Assembly: GCF_017876405.1 (NCBI RefSeq)
Contig: NZ_JAGINW010000001.1
Span: 7,577,203-7,641,202, forward strand
From: Kibdelosporangium banguiense
GTDB lineage: Bacteria > Actinomycetota > Actinomycetes > Mycobacteriales > Pseudonocardiaceae
DNA length: 64,000 nt
Direction of reading: 5' to 3'
The notes beneath the pieces are model-generated. The model saw only the letters and a list, made by a program, of their open reading frames with translations, had not been told where the DNA came from and did not search any database. Of the stretch, positions 6,920-16,295 are shown piece by piece. Position 1 is the stretch's first letter; each line of letters begins with the position of its first letter. The position numbers and the translations under genes are program-made.

Positions 6920-9838
6920 GTGCGGGGTGAGATCCGGCTGTTGGGACCGGTCGAGGTGATCGGTCCGCTGGGCCCAGCGGCCTTGCAGGGTGCGCGGCAG
7001 CGGGCTGTGGTGGGGGCGCTGGCGTTGCATCCCGGCCAGGTCGTGTCCCAGGACCGGCTCGTTGACGTGCTGTGGGACGACGATCCACCACGCACGGCGG
7101 TGAAATCCCTGCACAGCCACGTGGCGCGCGTCCGTCAGGTGCTGGGCGAATGCGGTCTTCCCGGTGTGCTTCTGACCCGTGAGCCCGGATACGTTCTGAC
7201 GATCGACGCGGACATGGTCGACGCGCACAGGTTCGAACAAACTGTCGTCACGGCGAAACAAGACCTGTCCGGTAACACTGTTGCCGACCGGTTGCGGGCG
7301 GCGCTCGCGTTGTGGCGTGGGGACGCCTTGGCGGACACGGGGTTCGCCGGATGGGGAGTCGCGGAGATCAACCGGCTGCACGAGTTGCGGCTCGCCGCCT
7401 GGGAGTGCTTGTGGGACGCGGAACTTCGCCGGGGCAACCACAGCGAAGCGGTCACCGACCTGGAACGGTTGCTGGTCAAGTATCCGACGAGAGAGCGGCT
7501 CGTCGCCCTGTACATGCGTGCCCTGTACCGGTGTGGTAGGCACGTTGACGCGTTGGACGCCTACCAGCGGCTACGGGACCGGCTGGACGACGAGCTCGGC
7601 GTCGACCCGGGACCCGAGCTCAACGGCCTCTACACCGACATTCTGCGACGTTCGCCTGCCCTCGGATCACCACAAGTGGCCACCAACACGGCGGCACCAG
7701 CCCAGTTGCCTGCTCGCGTGGGGTACTTCGTCGGGCGGGACGCGCAGCTGGAGGCGCTGGACGAAGTCCTTGCCGACGCCGGTGACCGGCCGGTGATCGT
7801 GATCTCCGGCGCGGCGGGCATGGGCAAGACAGCACTGGCAGTGCAGTGGGCACACCAGGCCGCAAGCCGGTTCCCGGACGGACAGCTGTTTCTTGACCTG
7901 CGCGGACACGACCCGGACACGGCGATCTCCACCACCGACGCGCTGACCCACCTGCTGCTCGGGCTCGGCGTGCCCGACGACCGGATCCCGGCCGGACTGG
8001 TCGACAAGGCCAGCCTGTACCGGTCGCTGCTGCACGACCGGCGAATCCTGGTGGTCCTGGACAACTGCGGCGTGACCGACGACATCCTTCCGCTGGTCCC
8101 GGGCAGTGCCACCGGACTGTTGCTGATCACCAGCCGGAACACGCTGGCGCCGCTCGTGGTCCGTCATGCCGTCCAAGTCATCGGTCTCGACGCGTTGGCC
8201 CACAACGAGGCCGTGCGTCTGCTCGGCCGGGTGCTCGGAGCCGCACGCGTCGAGCGGGAGCCTGTGCCTGCGGCACATCTGGTGCGCCTGTGCGGCGGGA
8301 TGCCGCTCGCGCTACGGATCGCCACGGCCAAGCTGCTCATGCGGCCGGACCGGCCGATCCGGGACCTGGTCGACGAGCTGGCCAGCGCCGACCGGCTGGA
8401 TTCGCTGGCGGTGCCCGGTGACTCGCTGAGCGTCCGGACCGTGTTCGCCAGCGCCTACCGCTCACTCAGCGAACCCACTGCCCGTGCGTTCCGCATGCTG
8501 GGAGTACATCCGGGGGCGAGTTTCTGCGTGCACCTGGTCGCAGCGGCTTGTGGTGTCCCGGCAGCCGGGGCAAAGCCCAGAGTCGCCGAGCTGGCCGCTT
8601 CTCACCTGGTGAACGAGGTGGGCGGTGCCCGCTACCGGCTGCACGACCTGATCAAGGTCTTCGCGCATCAGTGCGCACTGGTCGACGAGTCCGGTGCCGA
8701 ACGCGCGGCGGCGGGTGTCCGGATCGTGGACTGGTACCTGGCGCTGGCCGGCGTCGAACTGTCCTCAGTAGAGGTTCCACGGTTCGCCGACCAGAACGCC
8801 GCCTTCGACTTCCTGGACACAGAGCGGCACAACATGGTCGCGGTCGTACAGTTCGCCAACGACAACGGCCTGCACGCGGCGGCCTGGCAGCTGACATCGG
8901 CGTTGACCGCGTTCTTCAACGCTCGTGGGCACTGGACCGAACGTATCGAGATGTGCAAGGTCGGCGTCGCTGCTGCCGCCGAGCTCGACGATCCGGCCGC
9001 GGAAGGCGAGGCACTGCGTTCCCTAGGCACGGCATACCGTCTCGCGCACCGGATGATCGAAGCGCTTGCCTGCTACCCGCGTGCGCTCGAACTGATGCGC
9101 GCGGCCGGGGACAAGAGCGGGGAAGCGGCTGTGTACAACAACATCGGCGGCGCGCACGTGCAACTCCGGCGGTTCGACGAGGCCGTCAACGCCTACCAGC
9201 AGGCCATCGACCTGCAGACCGCAGCCGGCAACACGCGCGGAATGGCGCTGGCACAACGGAATCTCGGCTACACCTATGTCTGCGTCCGGCGGCCCGAGCT
9301 GAGCTTCGACCTGCTTCAACCGGCGTTGGCGCATGCCCGGTCGCTGGGGGACACCTGGCTGGAGGCAGGCACGTTGGACAGTCTCGGCGAGGCGTTCCGC
9401 CTGCAGGGCGAGCTCGGCCCGGCGCTGGAGCATTTCCGTGAGGCGCTTGCGATCGCGCGGCGGACGGGGGACCGCAGGTTCGAGTCGGAGTCGTTCAACA
9501 ACATCGGGATCACCCTGCTCGATCAAGGTGACCCGGATGCCGCACTGGAGAACCTCAACCAGGCGCTGGCCGCCAGCCAGGAGCTGGCGGACCTGCACCT
9601 GGAGTCGTTGACGCGCGGCAATATCGGACGTGCCCGGCTGGCCGTGGGCGATCTAGCCGGCGCTCGCGAACAACTCCGGCATGCGCTCGCCATCCGGGAG
9701 CGGGTCCCGGACGACTACGCCGAAGCCCTGCTGCACAGCGATCTGGCCGACCTGGAGGACAGGTCCGGCCAGCCGGACACTGCCGCGCGGCATCGCCTGT
9801 TGTCCGCGCGGTTGGACAACAGCACTACCGCGTCATGA
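6920..9838 (+). CDS. SARP family regulator, AfsR/SARP-BTAD-NB-ARC-TPR
   Basis: 972 aa from a GTG at 6920, 4 nt after AGGAG. The order is OmpR-type winged helix (about 1-95, starting VRGEIRLLGPVEV), bacterial transcription-activation domain (about 100-245), NB-ARC ATPase with a P-loop GAAGMGKT near residue 297 and LVVLDN Walker B, then tetratricopeptide repeats from about 690 to the end (YNNIGGAHVQLRRFDEAV and similar). Such regulators activate secondary-metabolite or secretory genes after ATP-driven oligomerisation. No biosynthetic cluster adjoins it. The end overlaps the convergent Calx-beta gene by 14 bp. Confidence 0.93.
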   Translation: MRGEIRLLGPVEVIGPLGPAALQGARQRAVVGALALHPGQVVSQDRLVDVLWDDDPPRTAVKSLHSHVARVRQVLGECGLPGVLLTREPGYVLTIDADMVDAHRFEQTVVTAKQDLSGNTVADRLRAALALWRGDALADTGFAGWGVAEINRLHELRLAAWECLWDAELRRGNHSEAVTDLERLLVKYPTRERLVALYMRALYRCGRHVDALDAYQRLRDRLDDELGVDPGPELNGLYTDILRRSPALGSPQVATNTAAPAQLPARVGYFVGRDAQLEALDEVLADAGDRPVIVISGAAGMGKTALAVQWAHQAASRFPDGQLFLDLRGHDPDTAISTTDALTHLLLGLGVPDDRIPAGLVDKASLYRSLLHDRRILVVLDNCGVTDDILPLVPGSATGLLLITSRNTLAPLVVRHAVQVIGLDALAHNEAVRLLGRVLGAARVEREPVPAAHLVRLCGGMPLALRIATAKLLMRPDRPIRDLVDELASADRLDSLAVPGDSLSVRTVFASAYRSLSEPTARAFRMLGVHPGASFCVHLVAAACGVPAAGAKPRVAELAASHLVNEVGGARYRLHDLIKVFAHQCALVDESGAERAAAGVRIVDWYLALAGVELSSVEVPRFADQNAAFDFLDTERHNMVAVVQFANDNGLHAAAWQLTSALTAFFNARGHWTERIEMCKVGVAAAAELDDPAAEGEALRSLGTAYRLAHRMIEALACYPRALELMRAAGDKSGEAAVYNNIGGAHVQLRRFDEAVNAYQQAIDLQTAAGNTRGMALAQRNLGYTYVCVRRPELSFDLLQPALAHARSLGDTWLEAGTLDSLGEAFRLQGELGPALEHFREALAIARRTGDRRFESESFNNIGITLLDQGDPDAALENLNQALAASQELADLHLESLTRGNIGRARLAVGDLAGAREQLRHALAIRERVPDDYAEALLHSDLADLEDRSGQPDTAARHRLLSARLDNSTTAS

Positions 9839-10577
9839 TGTCGATCTTCACCCGGCTGCGCTCGGTGTAGCCGTCGTGCGTGGACCGGAACTCCGCGAAG
9901 AAGAACTCGAAGCCCTCACCCGGCTGGTTGGGCAGGATCCGGATCGGCGCGACGGTGTCCAGCCGGCCGGCGGGAATCCGCACCTGACCATTGTGGACAC
10001 CGACGTAGTCCTGTCCTTCTTTGGCCGTACCGTCAATGGTGTCGTAGAAGACGGACACGTCGTCGCGTGCCGGCACTGACAGGCCGATCGTGATCGGGAC
10101 GGTCATATCGGCCTGCAGGCACATCGGCGAGCTGATCTCGGATCTGGTGCAGGGGCTGGGAACCTCGACCTCCGAGGAGGGCCTTTCCAGGCACACCGCG
10201 ACCTCCTCGGGCACCTCGTAGAGCGAGTCCACCAGCGTCTGCACCGGGATCTCCTTGGTCGGCTGGTCGCCGGGCTTCCACTCCAGCAGCCCGGTCCTGG
10301 CGATGTAGTCCGCCTTGGGGCTCGCCGGCCCGCTTCCCGGGATCGCGTCGAAACCACCGCCGGCCACCGGGGCCTGGGTGCGGAAGGTCACCGTGCCGAC
10401 AGTCGGGCAGCCTGGCGGCGTGATCAGCGTCGCGGTGAACACGAGCGGGTTGCCCTCGCGCACACTCGGCGCGGGATCGATCCGGATCGTTCGCGGGCAG
10501 ACCGGATCCGCGGCGGCCGGCGTCGCCACCCCGGCCATAGTCACGGCGACGGCGACCAAGATCCCCGTTGTCCTCAT
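9825..10577 (-). CDS. Secreted Calx-beta domain protein
   Basis: 250 aa from the ATG at 10577, preceded by GGGAGG. The N terminus is a signal peptide (RTTGILVAVAVTMAGVA, cleavage near AAADP). The C-terminal half has the Calx-beta signature SVFYDTIDGTAKEGQDYV followed by a GQVRIPAG strand, and the first half may be a second, more divergent beta-sandwich. Paired cysteines suggest an exported, disulfide-stabilised protein. Calx-beta domains are adhesive or calcium-binding modules in surface proteins; the role here is unknown. Confidence 0.8.
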   Translation of the reverse strand: MRTTGILVAVAVTMAGVATPAAADPVCPRTIRIDPAPSVREGNPLVFTATLITPPGCPTVGTVTFRTQAPVAGGGFDAIPGSGPASPKADYIARTGLLEWKPGDQPTKEIPVQTLVDSLYEVPEEVAVCLERPSSEVEVPSPCTRSEISSPMCLQADMTVPITIGLSVPARDDVSVFYDTIDGTAKEGQDYVGVHNGQVRIPAGRLDTVAPIRILPNQPGEGFEFFFAEFRSTHDGYTERSRVKIDIMTR

Positions 10578-10722
10578 GGCTTCCTCCCTGTGATTGACCC
10601 CAGCTATGCGTACGTGTAACCGACCTGGGTTGTGGCCGGGTTGTGGAGGCTGGCCCGCTACGACATCCGGGGCGCAACCGGACATGACAACCGTGGCGGC
10701 AACCATCTGAGGAAGGAGCGCC

Positions 10723-11946
10723 ATGAACACCCGACTGCGCCGATGCCTTGCGGTGTTCGGTGCCGCGATAGTGACCGTGACCCTGGCCGCGAGCCCCGGT
10801 CACGCAGCCGAAGAAAAGGACGGGCCGGAAGGCTCCGACCCGATCACCGACCCGGTACCGGGTGACTTCCGGTCATGGGATGACCTGTTCGCTGCCCAGC
10901 AGCAACTCAACACGGCCGCCGACACCATCACCAATGCCCGCGACGAACAGAAGGACGAAGGCTTCTCCGGTGTGACCGCGGCGCCTGAGGAACGCCGGGT
11001 CGTGCTGTACTGGCGTGGTCCCGTTCCGCCACGGGTGCAGGAAGCGGTCAAGGAAGCCAGCCGGACCGCACCGGTCGCGCTGGCCCAGAGCCGTTACTCC
11101 GAGCAGGAACTGCTCAGCGAAGGCCAGGCCCTGCAGAGCGAGAAGGCGGTGACCGGCGTCGCTCCGAACGTCGACGGCAGCGGGCTGTCGGTGTCGGTCT
11201 CGGTGTCCGAAGAGGAGGCTCGCGCGCTGCCGGCCATCAAGGCTCTGCGTGTGCCGTACGTCATCTTCCCGTTCATCACCGCGGACGCGTTGGCTTTCAA
11301 CCGTCAGGCGGACATTCCGCCGTACTGGGGCGGTGCCCGCTGGCACAGTCCATCCCGTCACTGCAGCACCGGTTTCGCCATCAGGTTGGGCGGAACCTCG
11401 GCCATCCTCGGTTCCGGCCACTGCGGCAACAACGGCCAGAGTGCCTGGATCAACGGCGGCGCCTTCATGGGCCCGATCATCAACAAGAACGCGCTGCGGG
11501 ACACACTGGCCATCCGGACCTACGCGGCCGGCCGGATCTACAGCGGCGGAATCTTCTCCAACCTCTCGATCCCGGTGAAGGGCAAGCAATCCAGCTACGT
11601 CGGCAACTACACCTGCAACTCGGGTGCCTTCACCGGCCTGCGCTGCGTCAGCAGGGTGACGTCGGTGAACAACCTGATCCTGACCAACGTCGGCTTCATG
11701 TTCCCCATGGTCCGCGCCACAAGCATCTCCAACACGCCCGCGGCCGGCCTCGGTGACAGCGGCGGCCCAGTCATCAGCTACTGGAACTATGCCCTGCTGC
11801 GGCAAGCCCTGGGCAAGGGCACAATCTCAGCGGGTTCCGGACGCCTGGGCCCGTGCGGCATCTCGTCCCAGTGCTACCGGACTGTGTATTACGCGGATCT
11901 GACCCAGACGCTGTCTTTCTACGGCGCCACCCTCCAACTCGGATGA
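10723..11946 (+). CDS. Secreted trypsin-like (S1) serine protease
   Basis: 407 aa, with AGGAAGGAG before the ATG. A signal peptide (cleaved near GHAAEE) is followed by a pro-region of about 170 residues and then the protease. The triad is visible as His in GSGHCG, Asp in RDTLAIRT and Ser in GLGDSGGPV. Six cysteines could pair as in streptogrisin-like enzymes. The long pro-segment fits an alpha-lytic/streptogrisin-type zymogen that folds with its propeptide. It stands alone, followed by a strong hairpin. Confidence 0.87.
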   Translation: MNTRLRRCLAVFGAAIVTVTLAASPGHAAEEKDGPEGSDPITDPVPGDFRSWDDLFAAQQQLNTAADTITNARDEQKDEGFSGVTAAPEERRVVLYWRGPVPPRVQEAVKEASRTAPVALAQSRYSEQELLSEGQALQSEKAVTGVAPNVDGSGLSVSVSVSEEEARALPAIKALRVPYVIFPFITADALAFNRQADIPPYWGGARWHSPSRHCSTGFAIRLGGTSAILGSGHCGNNGQSAWINGGAFMGPIINKNALRDTLAIRTYAAGRIYSGGIFSNLSIPVKGKQSSYVGNYTCNSGAFTGLRCVSRVTSVNNLILTNVGFMFPMVRATSISNTPAAGLGDSGGPVISYWNYALLRQALGKGTISAGSGRLGPCGISSQCYRTVYYADLTQTLSFYGATLQLG

Positions 11947-11971
11947 CCTCAGCCTGACCTTTGACGACAAG

Positions 11972-11998
11972 CGCGGCCACCACTCGCTGGTGGCCGCG
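11972..11998 (+). terminator. Hairpin terminator after the S1 protease
   Basis: A perfect 11-bp stem (CGCGGCCACCA with TGGTGGCCGCG) and a 5-nt loop lie 25 nt after the protease stop. No U-tract follows, as is common for actinomycete terminators. Confidence 0.7.
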
Positions 11999-12084
11999 TC
12001 CGTCTGAGTACCGCCGATACTCTTCTGCGGAATCCCCACTCGGATTACGAAAGGTGCCTCCACCGGTTCAACAGGGAGACACCG

Positions 12085-12621
12085 ATGAGGAAATCACTGA
12101 CAAGGCTGCTGCTGGTCGCGTGCGGCGTGCTGCTCGCACTGTTCTCAACCGGCCTCGGCCAAGCCCAGGCAGCAACCAACACCGGCGGCCTGGACCTGGA
12201 CACCTACTGCCGTTCGACAGGCAACATCAGCGCCACAACCGTCGGTTCCACCGCGTACGACTGGAGGTGCGTGACGCCCCAGGGCCAACTGGTCCCGATC
12301 TCGATGACGGACGTCTGCCGCGTCCAACGCGGAGCCGACACCATCGACCGAACCTACAACTTCTTCAGCACAGGCTCCTGGGAATGCTGGCGCACCGGCG
12401 GAAACCTCGGCGGCCTGGACCTCAACCGCCACTGCCGCTCCACAGGCAACCTCAGCGCCACAACCGTAGGCTCGACCGCCTACGACTGGAGATGCGTGAC
12501 CCCTCAGGGCCAACTGGTCCCGATCTCGATGACCAACGCCTGCCAAACCCAACGCGGCATCAACTCCATCGACCGATTCAACAACTTCTACAACAGCTCC
12601 TCCTGGGAGTGCTGGTCATAA
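12085..12621 (+). CDS. Secreted protein of two near-identical Cys-rich modules, unknown family
   Basis: 178 aa: signal peptide (about 1-28, ending GQAQAA), then two tandem copies of a roughly 66-residue module separated by a short linker. Each begins GGLDL, contains the exact block SATTVGSTAYDWRCVTPQGQ and a PISMT segment, and ends SWECW. Each module has four cysteines in matching places, so two disulfides per module are likely. I do not recognise the family. The strong identity between copies suggests recent duplication or gene conversion, and repeated surface-binding modules (lectin-like or inhibitor-like) are one possibility. Confidence 0.8.
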   Translation: MRKSLTRLLLVACGVLLALFSTGLGQAQAATNTGGLDLDTYCRSTGNISATTVGSTAYDWRCVTPQGQLVPISMTDVCRVQRGADTIDRTYNFFSTGSWECWRTGGNLGGLDLNRHCRSTGNLSATTVGSTAYDWRCVTPQGQLVPISMTNACQTQRGINSIDRFNNFYNSSSWECWS

Positions 12622-12627
12622 CCACCC

Positions 12628-12660
12628 CCGCCGCGCCCGCCCAAAAACCGGGCGCGGCGG
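12628..12660 (+). terminator. Strong hairpin terminator after the two-module protein
   Basis: A perfect 12-bp GC stem (CCGCCGCGCCCG with CGGGCGCGGCGG) and 9-nt loop, starting 6 nt after the stop. There is no U-tract. Confidence 0.75.
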
Positions 12661-12915
12661 CCCACACGAGCCACTCCAGTCGGGGATCGCGATTATTTGT
12701 TACATATTCATATTCCTTTCGCTTGGTGAAATTGTCGAACTTCGATTGAGGGAGATGAATTGGAGTCATGTTTGGCTGATGAGCGCAGTGCAATCCCGGC
12801 TTTTCGTCCCGCATACGCTCCTCGCCTGGCTCGGCAAGACCGCCGGAGGCCAGAACTGGCCTGGTGGGGCATACTGAAGCACGTCGCGACGAACAACTAC
12901 CGGACAGAGGATGTC
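12661..12915. other. Intergenic, AT-rich leader region
   Basis: About 255 nt between the hairpin and the Uma2 start. The part around 12690-12750 is much richer in A/T than the surroundings and may hold the promoter. A frame open from 12760 into the Uma2 gene has no convincing ribosome site and was not called as coding. Confidence 0.5.
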
Positions 12916-13494
12916 ATGATTGCGGAACCGATGCCCAACTGGCTTCGCCCGCCACCAGGCGGCTTTACCGCCGATGACCTCGACCGGCTCCCGGACCTGC
13001 CGCCGCACACCGAACTGATCGACGGGAGCCTCGTTTTCGTGAGCCCGCAGCCTGCGTTCCACGCGCTCACCGTGGATCTTCTGAACAACGGGTTGCACCG
13101 CTGTGCTCCGGACTCCATGCGAGTGCGCCGGGAGATGACGGTCACCCTTGACAACCGGCAGCGTCCCGAGCCGGATGTCCTCGTCATCGATGCTGCTGCG
13201 GCGGGCGACATAGACGGGACAACCTATCGGGCAGACGACGTCATCCTCGCCGTGGAAGTCGTGTCGCCGGACTCCGAGCGCCGAGACCGGGAGCGCAAGC
13301 CTCAGCTTTACGCACAGGCCGGAATCCGGCACTTCTGGCGAGTCGAAAAAGTCGACAAGCGGCCTGCCGTCTATGTCTACGAGCTCGACCCGGCCACCCA
13401 CGCCTACGCGCTCACCGGCATTCACCACGACAGGCTGGTGCTCACCTTGCCGTTCGACATCGACATCGACCTGACCGAGCTTGACAAGCTCTGA
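12916..13494 (+). CDS. Uma2 family (DUF820) restriction-endonuclease-fold protein
   Basis: 192 aa from the ATG at 12916, with GAGG upstream. Family landmarks are present in order: an early ELIDGSLV, RPEPDVLVID, then VEVVSPDS followed by KPQLYAQAGIRHFWRV, giving a PD-(D/E)XK arrangement. Uma2 proteins are very numerous in cyanobacteria and actinomycetes, and most have no known target. The gene is solitary and has its own rho-independent terminator. Confidence 0.87.
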   Translation: MIAEPMPNWLRPPPGGFTADDLDRLPDLPPHTELIDGSLVFVSPQPAFHALTVDLLNNGLHRCAPDSMRVRREMTVTLDNRQRPEPDVLVIDAAAAGDIDGTTYRADDVILAVEVVSPDSERRDRERKPQLYAQAGIRHFWRVEKVDKRPAVYVYELDPATHAYALTGIHHDRLVLTLPFDIDIDLTELDKL

Positions 13495-13608
13495 CCGGTC
13501 ACGCGCGGCGTTCGGACTGGCCGGGTCCCGCTGTGAACTTTCTTGCCAGCGGACGGTCGCGGTGGAGCCGGTCGAACGGCGACCGTAATCAGCAACCGTT
13601 GCGTGCGT

Positions 13609-13646
13609 GAGTCTCAGTGATTGTGTCACTGGGACTCTTTCTGTTT
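13609..13646 (+). terminator. Rho-independent terminator after the Uma2 gene
   Basis: A 12-bp stem (GAGTCTCAGTGA with TCACTGGGACTC, one G-U pair), a 5-nt loop and a following TTTCTGTTTC U-rich tail: a canonical intrinsic terminator, unusual in such GC-rich DNA. Confidence 0.8.
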
Positions 13647-13701
13647 CAACGACCGTGTTGTCCTCAGACAGGACAGGCAATTGTCCCCGTGTGTGATCGG
13701 A

Positions 13702-14154
13702 TCACAGCGCGTCGCACTGCTTGCGGGCTTCGTCGAGCTGACCGATCGCCTTCTCGTCGAGCCGGAAGTTACGGCCGATCGATGTGTGGGCTTGGTCGAG
13801 TGCCTCGCTCAATGCCTTGTACCGGTTGTCATCCCTGGCCGCGGCGTCAGCCAGAACGCGCGCCGCGGCCAGCCGGTCGGCCACCGCCGGGCTGAAGCCG
13901 CTGCCGTCGTCCTTGTTGGGCAGACGACCGGCGGCCGGTTTGAGCTCGCCCACCCGGTCCAGGGTGGCGCAGGCGGCCGAGGCATCGCCGGCCGGACCGG
14001 CCGAATCGCCGGATGTGCCCACCAGCAACCAGATCAGCCCCACGACGGCGGCCCCGGCCACCAACCCGATCACCAGGGCGGGCAACGTCGAGATCCGCCG
14101 GGACGGCACCGGAGACTGAGGCTCTTGAGGGAGCACGACATCGACCGCCTTCAC
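13702..14154 (-). CDS. Small single-pass membrane protein, unknown function
   Basis: 150 aa from a GTG at 14154. The cytoplasmic N terminus is rich in Pro, Ser and Arg, then one membrane helix (about 24-46, LPALVIGLVAGAAVVGLIWLLV) and an external helical domain with two cysteines (SAACATL and RKQCDAL) that could pair. No recognisable family. It is convergent with the Uma2 gene and separated from it by a terminator. Confidence 0.65.
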   Translation of the reverse strand: MKAVDVVLPQEPQSPVPSRRISTLPALVIGLVAGAAVVGLIWLLVGTSGDSAGPAGDASAACATLDRVGELKPAAGRLPNKDDGSGFSPAVADRLAAARVLADAAARDDNRYKALSEALDQAHTSIGRNFRLDEKAIGQLDEARKQCDAL

Positions 14155-14224
14155 AGCTCGAGATCAAGGGCGTCAGGCTAGACTGCCCTGTCACCCGGTG
14201 CGACGGCATATTTCCGGTCGCGGC

Positions 14225-14872
14225 CTACAGTGCGAGCCGTTGCCAGGATGCCGTGTCCCGCAACAGTTGCCGGTCGTGCGTGACGATCAGGACTGCGGCC
14301 GGTGTGGCCGCGAGCGCGTCCGTCAACTCGTCGACGAGCGTGGCCGACAGGTGGTTGGTCGGCTCGTCGAGCAATAGGACCGCATGCCTTGCGCCGAGCA
14401 GACAAGCGAGCCGCACTCGGTGTCGTTGCCCGACTGAGAGGGTGCTGAACGGACGGGTGCGATCGTCGACGGCGTTCAGCGCGGCGAGTGAGATCTCGAC
14501 CCGTCGGTCGGCGTCCCACGCGTCCAGCGCTTCGGCCTGCGCAAGTGCAGCGGCGAAGGCATCATTCGCGCCGGGACGGTCCTCGGCGAGTGCCTCCGTG
14601 GCGCGTTCCAGATCGGCCGGCGCTGTGCGTACGGAGGCCAGTTCAAGATCGATCAGGTCACCGACGGTGTCGGTGGCATTGAGCGGGATTTGCTGGTCAG
14701 CGACTCCGAGCGAGCCTGCGCGACGCACGTCGCCGCGATCGGGTGACAGGTCACCGGCGAGCACTCGGAGCAGAGTCCGGAAAGACGGACTACGGCACCG
14801 CGGTCCGCGGCACCGGTGGAGGGCGTCGTCTCTCAGAGGAAGAACAGTTGCTGTATCACGTCCGCCAGGCTA
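14225..14872 (-). pseudogene. ABC-F ATPase, truncated by an IS element
   Basis: Only the second nucleotide-binding domain remains. The C-terminal 180 codons keep the ABC signature (LSVGQRHRVRLACLL), Walker B (HAVLLLDEPTNHLS) and the switch-region His (VLIVTHDRQLL) typical of ABC-F proteins such as ribosome-protecting antibiotic-resistance factors. Upstream the frame is open but the Walker A is gone: the position expected to read GPNGxGKST instead reads CRGPRCRSPSFRT before LLRVLAGD. The frame stops at a TAG in the CTAG junction of the insertion sequence. No N-terminal half is found beyond the IS array. Non-functional. Confidence 0.85.
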
Positions 14873-16295
14873 GTGTCCTGCGCCTGAAATCTTGAGTGTA
14901 GTTCTGTAGGGTGTTTCTATGTCGCATCGTGGTCCGCGGGCTATGGAGATCGTGTTGTCCGATGTGGAGCGTTCGGAGTTGCTGCGCTGGGCGGAGGATG
15001 AGGCCCGGCCACGTTTGACCGAGCGAGCGCGGATAGTTCTGGCGTGTGCTGGCGGGGCATCGAATACCGCGGTGGCCGCCGGTTTGGGGTTGACCACGAT
15101 GACGGTGGGCAAGTGGCGGTCCCGGTTCGCGGCTGATCGGTTGGCGGGCCTGGCCGATCAGCCACGGCCGGGCCGGCAGAAACCCGATTTGGTGCTCAGC
15201 GAGGCCGAACACGCGCAGTTGACGCGCTGGGCGCGGCGAGCCAAGACCACGCAGTCGTTGGCGATGCGCGCGAAGATCGTGCTGGCCTGCGCGCGGGGCG
15301 GGACGAATAAACAGGTCGCCGCCGAGTTGAGGGTGGGCCAGTCGACGGTCAACCGCTGGCGCTCCCGGTTTGTCGCCACCCGCCTGGAGGGTCTGCTCGA
15401 CGAGCCTCGTCCGGGGCGGCCACCGTCCATCCTGCTTGATCGGGTGGAGGATGTCGTGGTGGCGACGTTGGAGTCCACGCCGGGCCGCGACACGCACTGG
15501 TCGCGCGCGTCGATGGCTGCCCGCACCGGGTTGTCCAAGTCCACGATCGGGCGGATCTGGCGCAAGTTCGATCTCAAGCCGCATCTGCAGGACTCGTTCA
15601 AGCTGTCGACCGATCCGCAGTTCGTGGAGAAAGTCGTGGATGTCGTTGGCCTGTATCACAATCCGCCGGAGCGGGCGGTGGTGTTGTGTGTCGATGAGAA
15701 GGCGCAGATCCAGGCGCTGGACCGCTCCCAGCCGGTCCTGCCGATGATGCCCGGCACACCCGAGCGCCGCACCCACGACTACCTGCGGCACGGCATCACC
15801 AGCCTGTTCGCCGCGTTCAACATCACCGACGGCACCGTCATCAGCGAACTGCACCGCCGCCACCGCGCGGTGGAATTCAAGAAGTTCCTCATCACCATCG
15901 ACAAGGCCGTGCCAGCCGAACTCGAGGTGCATCTGGTGTGTGACAACTACGGCACGCACAACACCCCTGAGATCAAGACCTGGCTGAGCAAACACCCCCG
16001 GTTCCGCATCCACTTCACCCCGACCGGTTCCTCGTGGATGAACCAAGTAGAGCGCTGGTTCGGCCTGCTGACCGACAAACTCATCCGCCGCGGCGTGCAC
16101 ACCTCCGTCGCAGCCCTGGAAAAAGCCATCAAGGAATGGATCGACACCTGGAACCAGGACCCGAAACCGTTCACCTGGACCAAGACCGCCGACGAGATCC
16201 TCAACTCCCTCGCCGACTACCTCGCCAAGATCACTCCACCTACCCACACCAAAACAACATAACTACTTAAACTCGAAACCTCAGGCGCGGCACAC
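14873..16295 (+). mobile_element. IS630-family insertion sequence, copy 1 (1423 bp)
   Basis: Bounded by TA dinucleotides within CTAG. Imperfect terminal inverted repeats: left GTGTCCTGCGCCTGA and right (inverted) GTGTGCCGCGCCTGA. It carries one transposase. Confidence 0.9.
14919..16262 (+). CDS. IS630 family transposase (copy 1)
   Basis: 447 aa. Two N-terminal helix-turn-helix segments (TAVAAGLGLTTMTVGKWRSR and KQVAAELRVGQSTVNRWRSR) precede a DDE_3 integrase-fold domain. The catalytic acids appear in VLCVDEKAQ, HLVCDNYGTHNT and SWMNQVERWF. It is intact. An internal ATG at 14943 is an alternative start. Its product is identical to that of copy 2. Confidence 0.95.
   Translation: MSHRGPRAMEIVLSDVERSELLRWAEDEARPRLTERARIVLACAGGASNTAVAAGLGLTTMTVGKWRSRFAADRLAGLADQPRPGRQKPDLVLSEAEHAQLTRWARRAKTTQSLAMRAKIVLACARGGTNKQVAAELRVGQSTVNRWRSRFVATRLEGLLDEPRPGRPPSILLDRVEDVVVATLESTPGRDTHWSRASMAARTGLSKSTIGRIWRKFDLKPHLQDSFKLSTDPQFVEKVVDVVGLYHNPPERAVVLCVDEKAQIQALDRSQPVLPMMPGTPERRTHDYLRHGITSLFAAFNITDGTVISELHRRHRAVEFKKFLITIDKAVPAELEVHLVCDNYGTHNTPEIKTWLSKHPRFRIHFTPTGSSWMNQVERWFGLLTDKLIRRGVHTSVAALEKAIKEWIDTWNQDPKPFTWTKTADEILNSLADYLAKITPPTHTKTT

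Noticed and set aside
4878..7091. 737-aa open frame on the minus strand
   Set aside because: Antisense to the membrane pair and the SARP start; low-complexity composition.
6920..9838. Pathway-specific activator of a local antibiotic cluster
   Set aside because: No biosynthetic core genes lie within reach; the neighbours are secreted and membrane proteins.
12760..12915. N-terminal extension of the Uma2 protein by 52 codons
   Set aside because: Sequence does not fit the family's start, and the ATG at 12916 has a good ribosome site.
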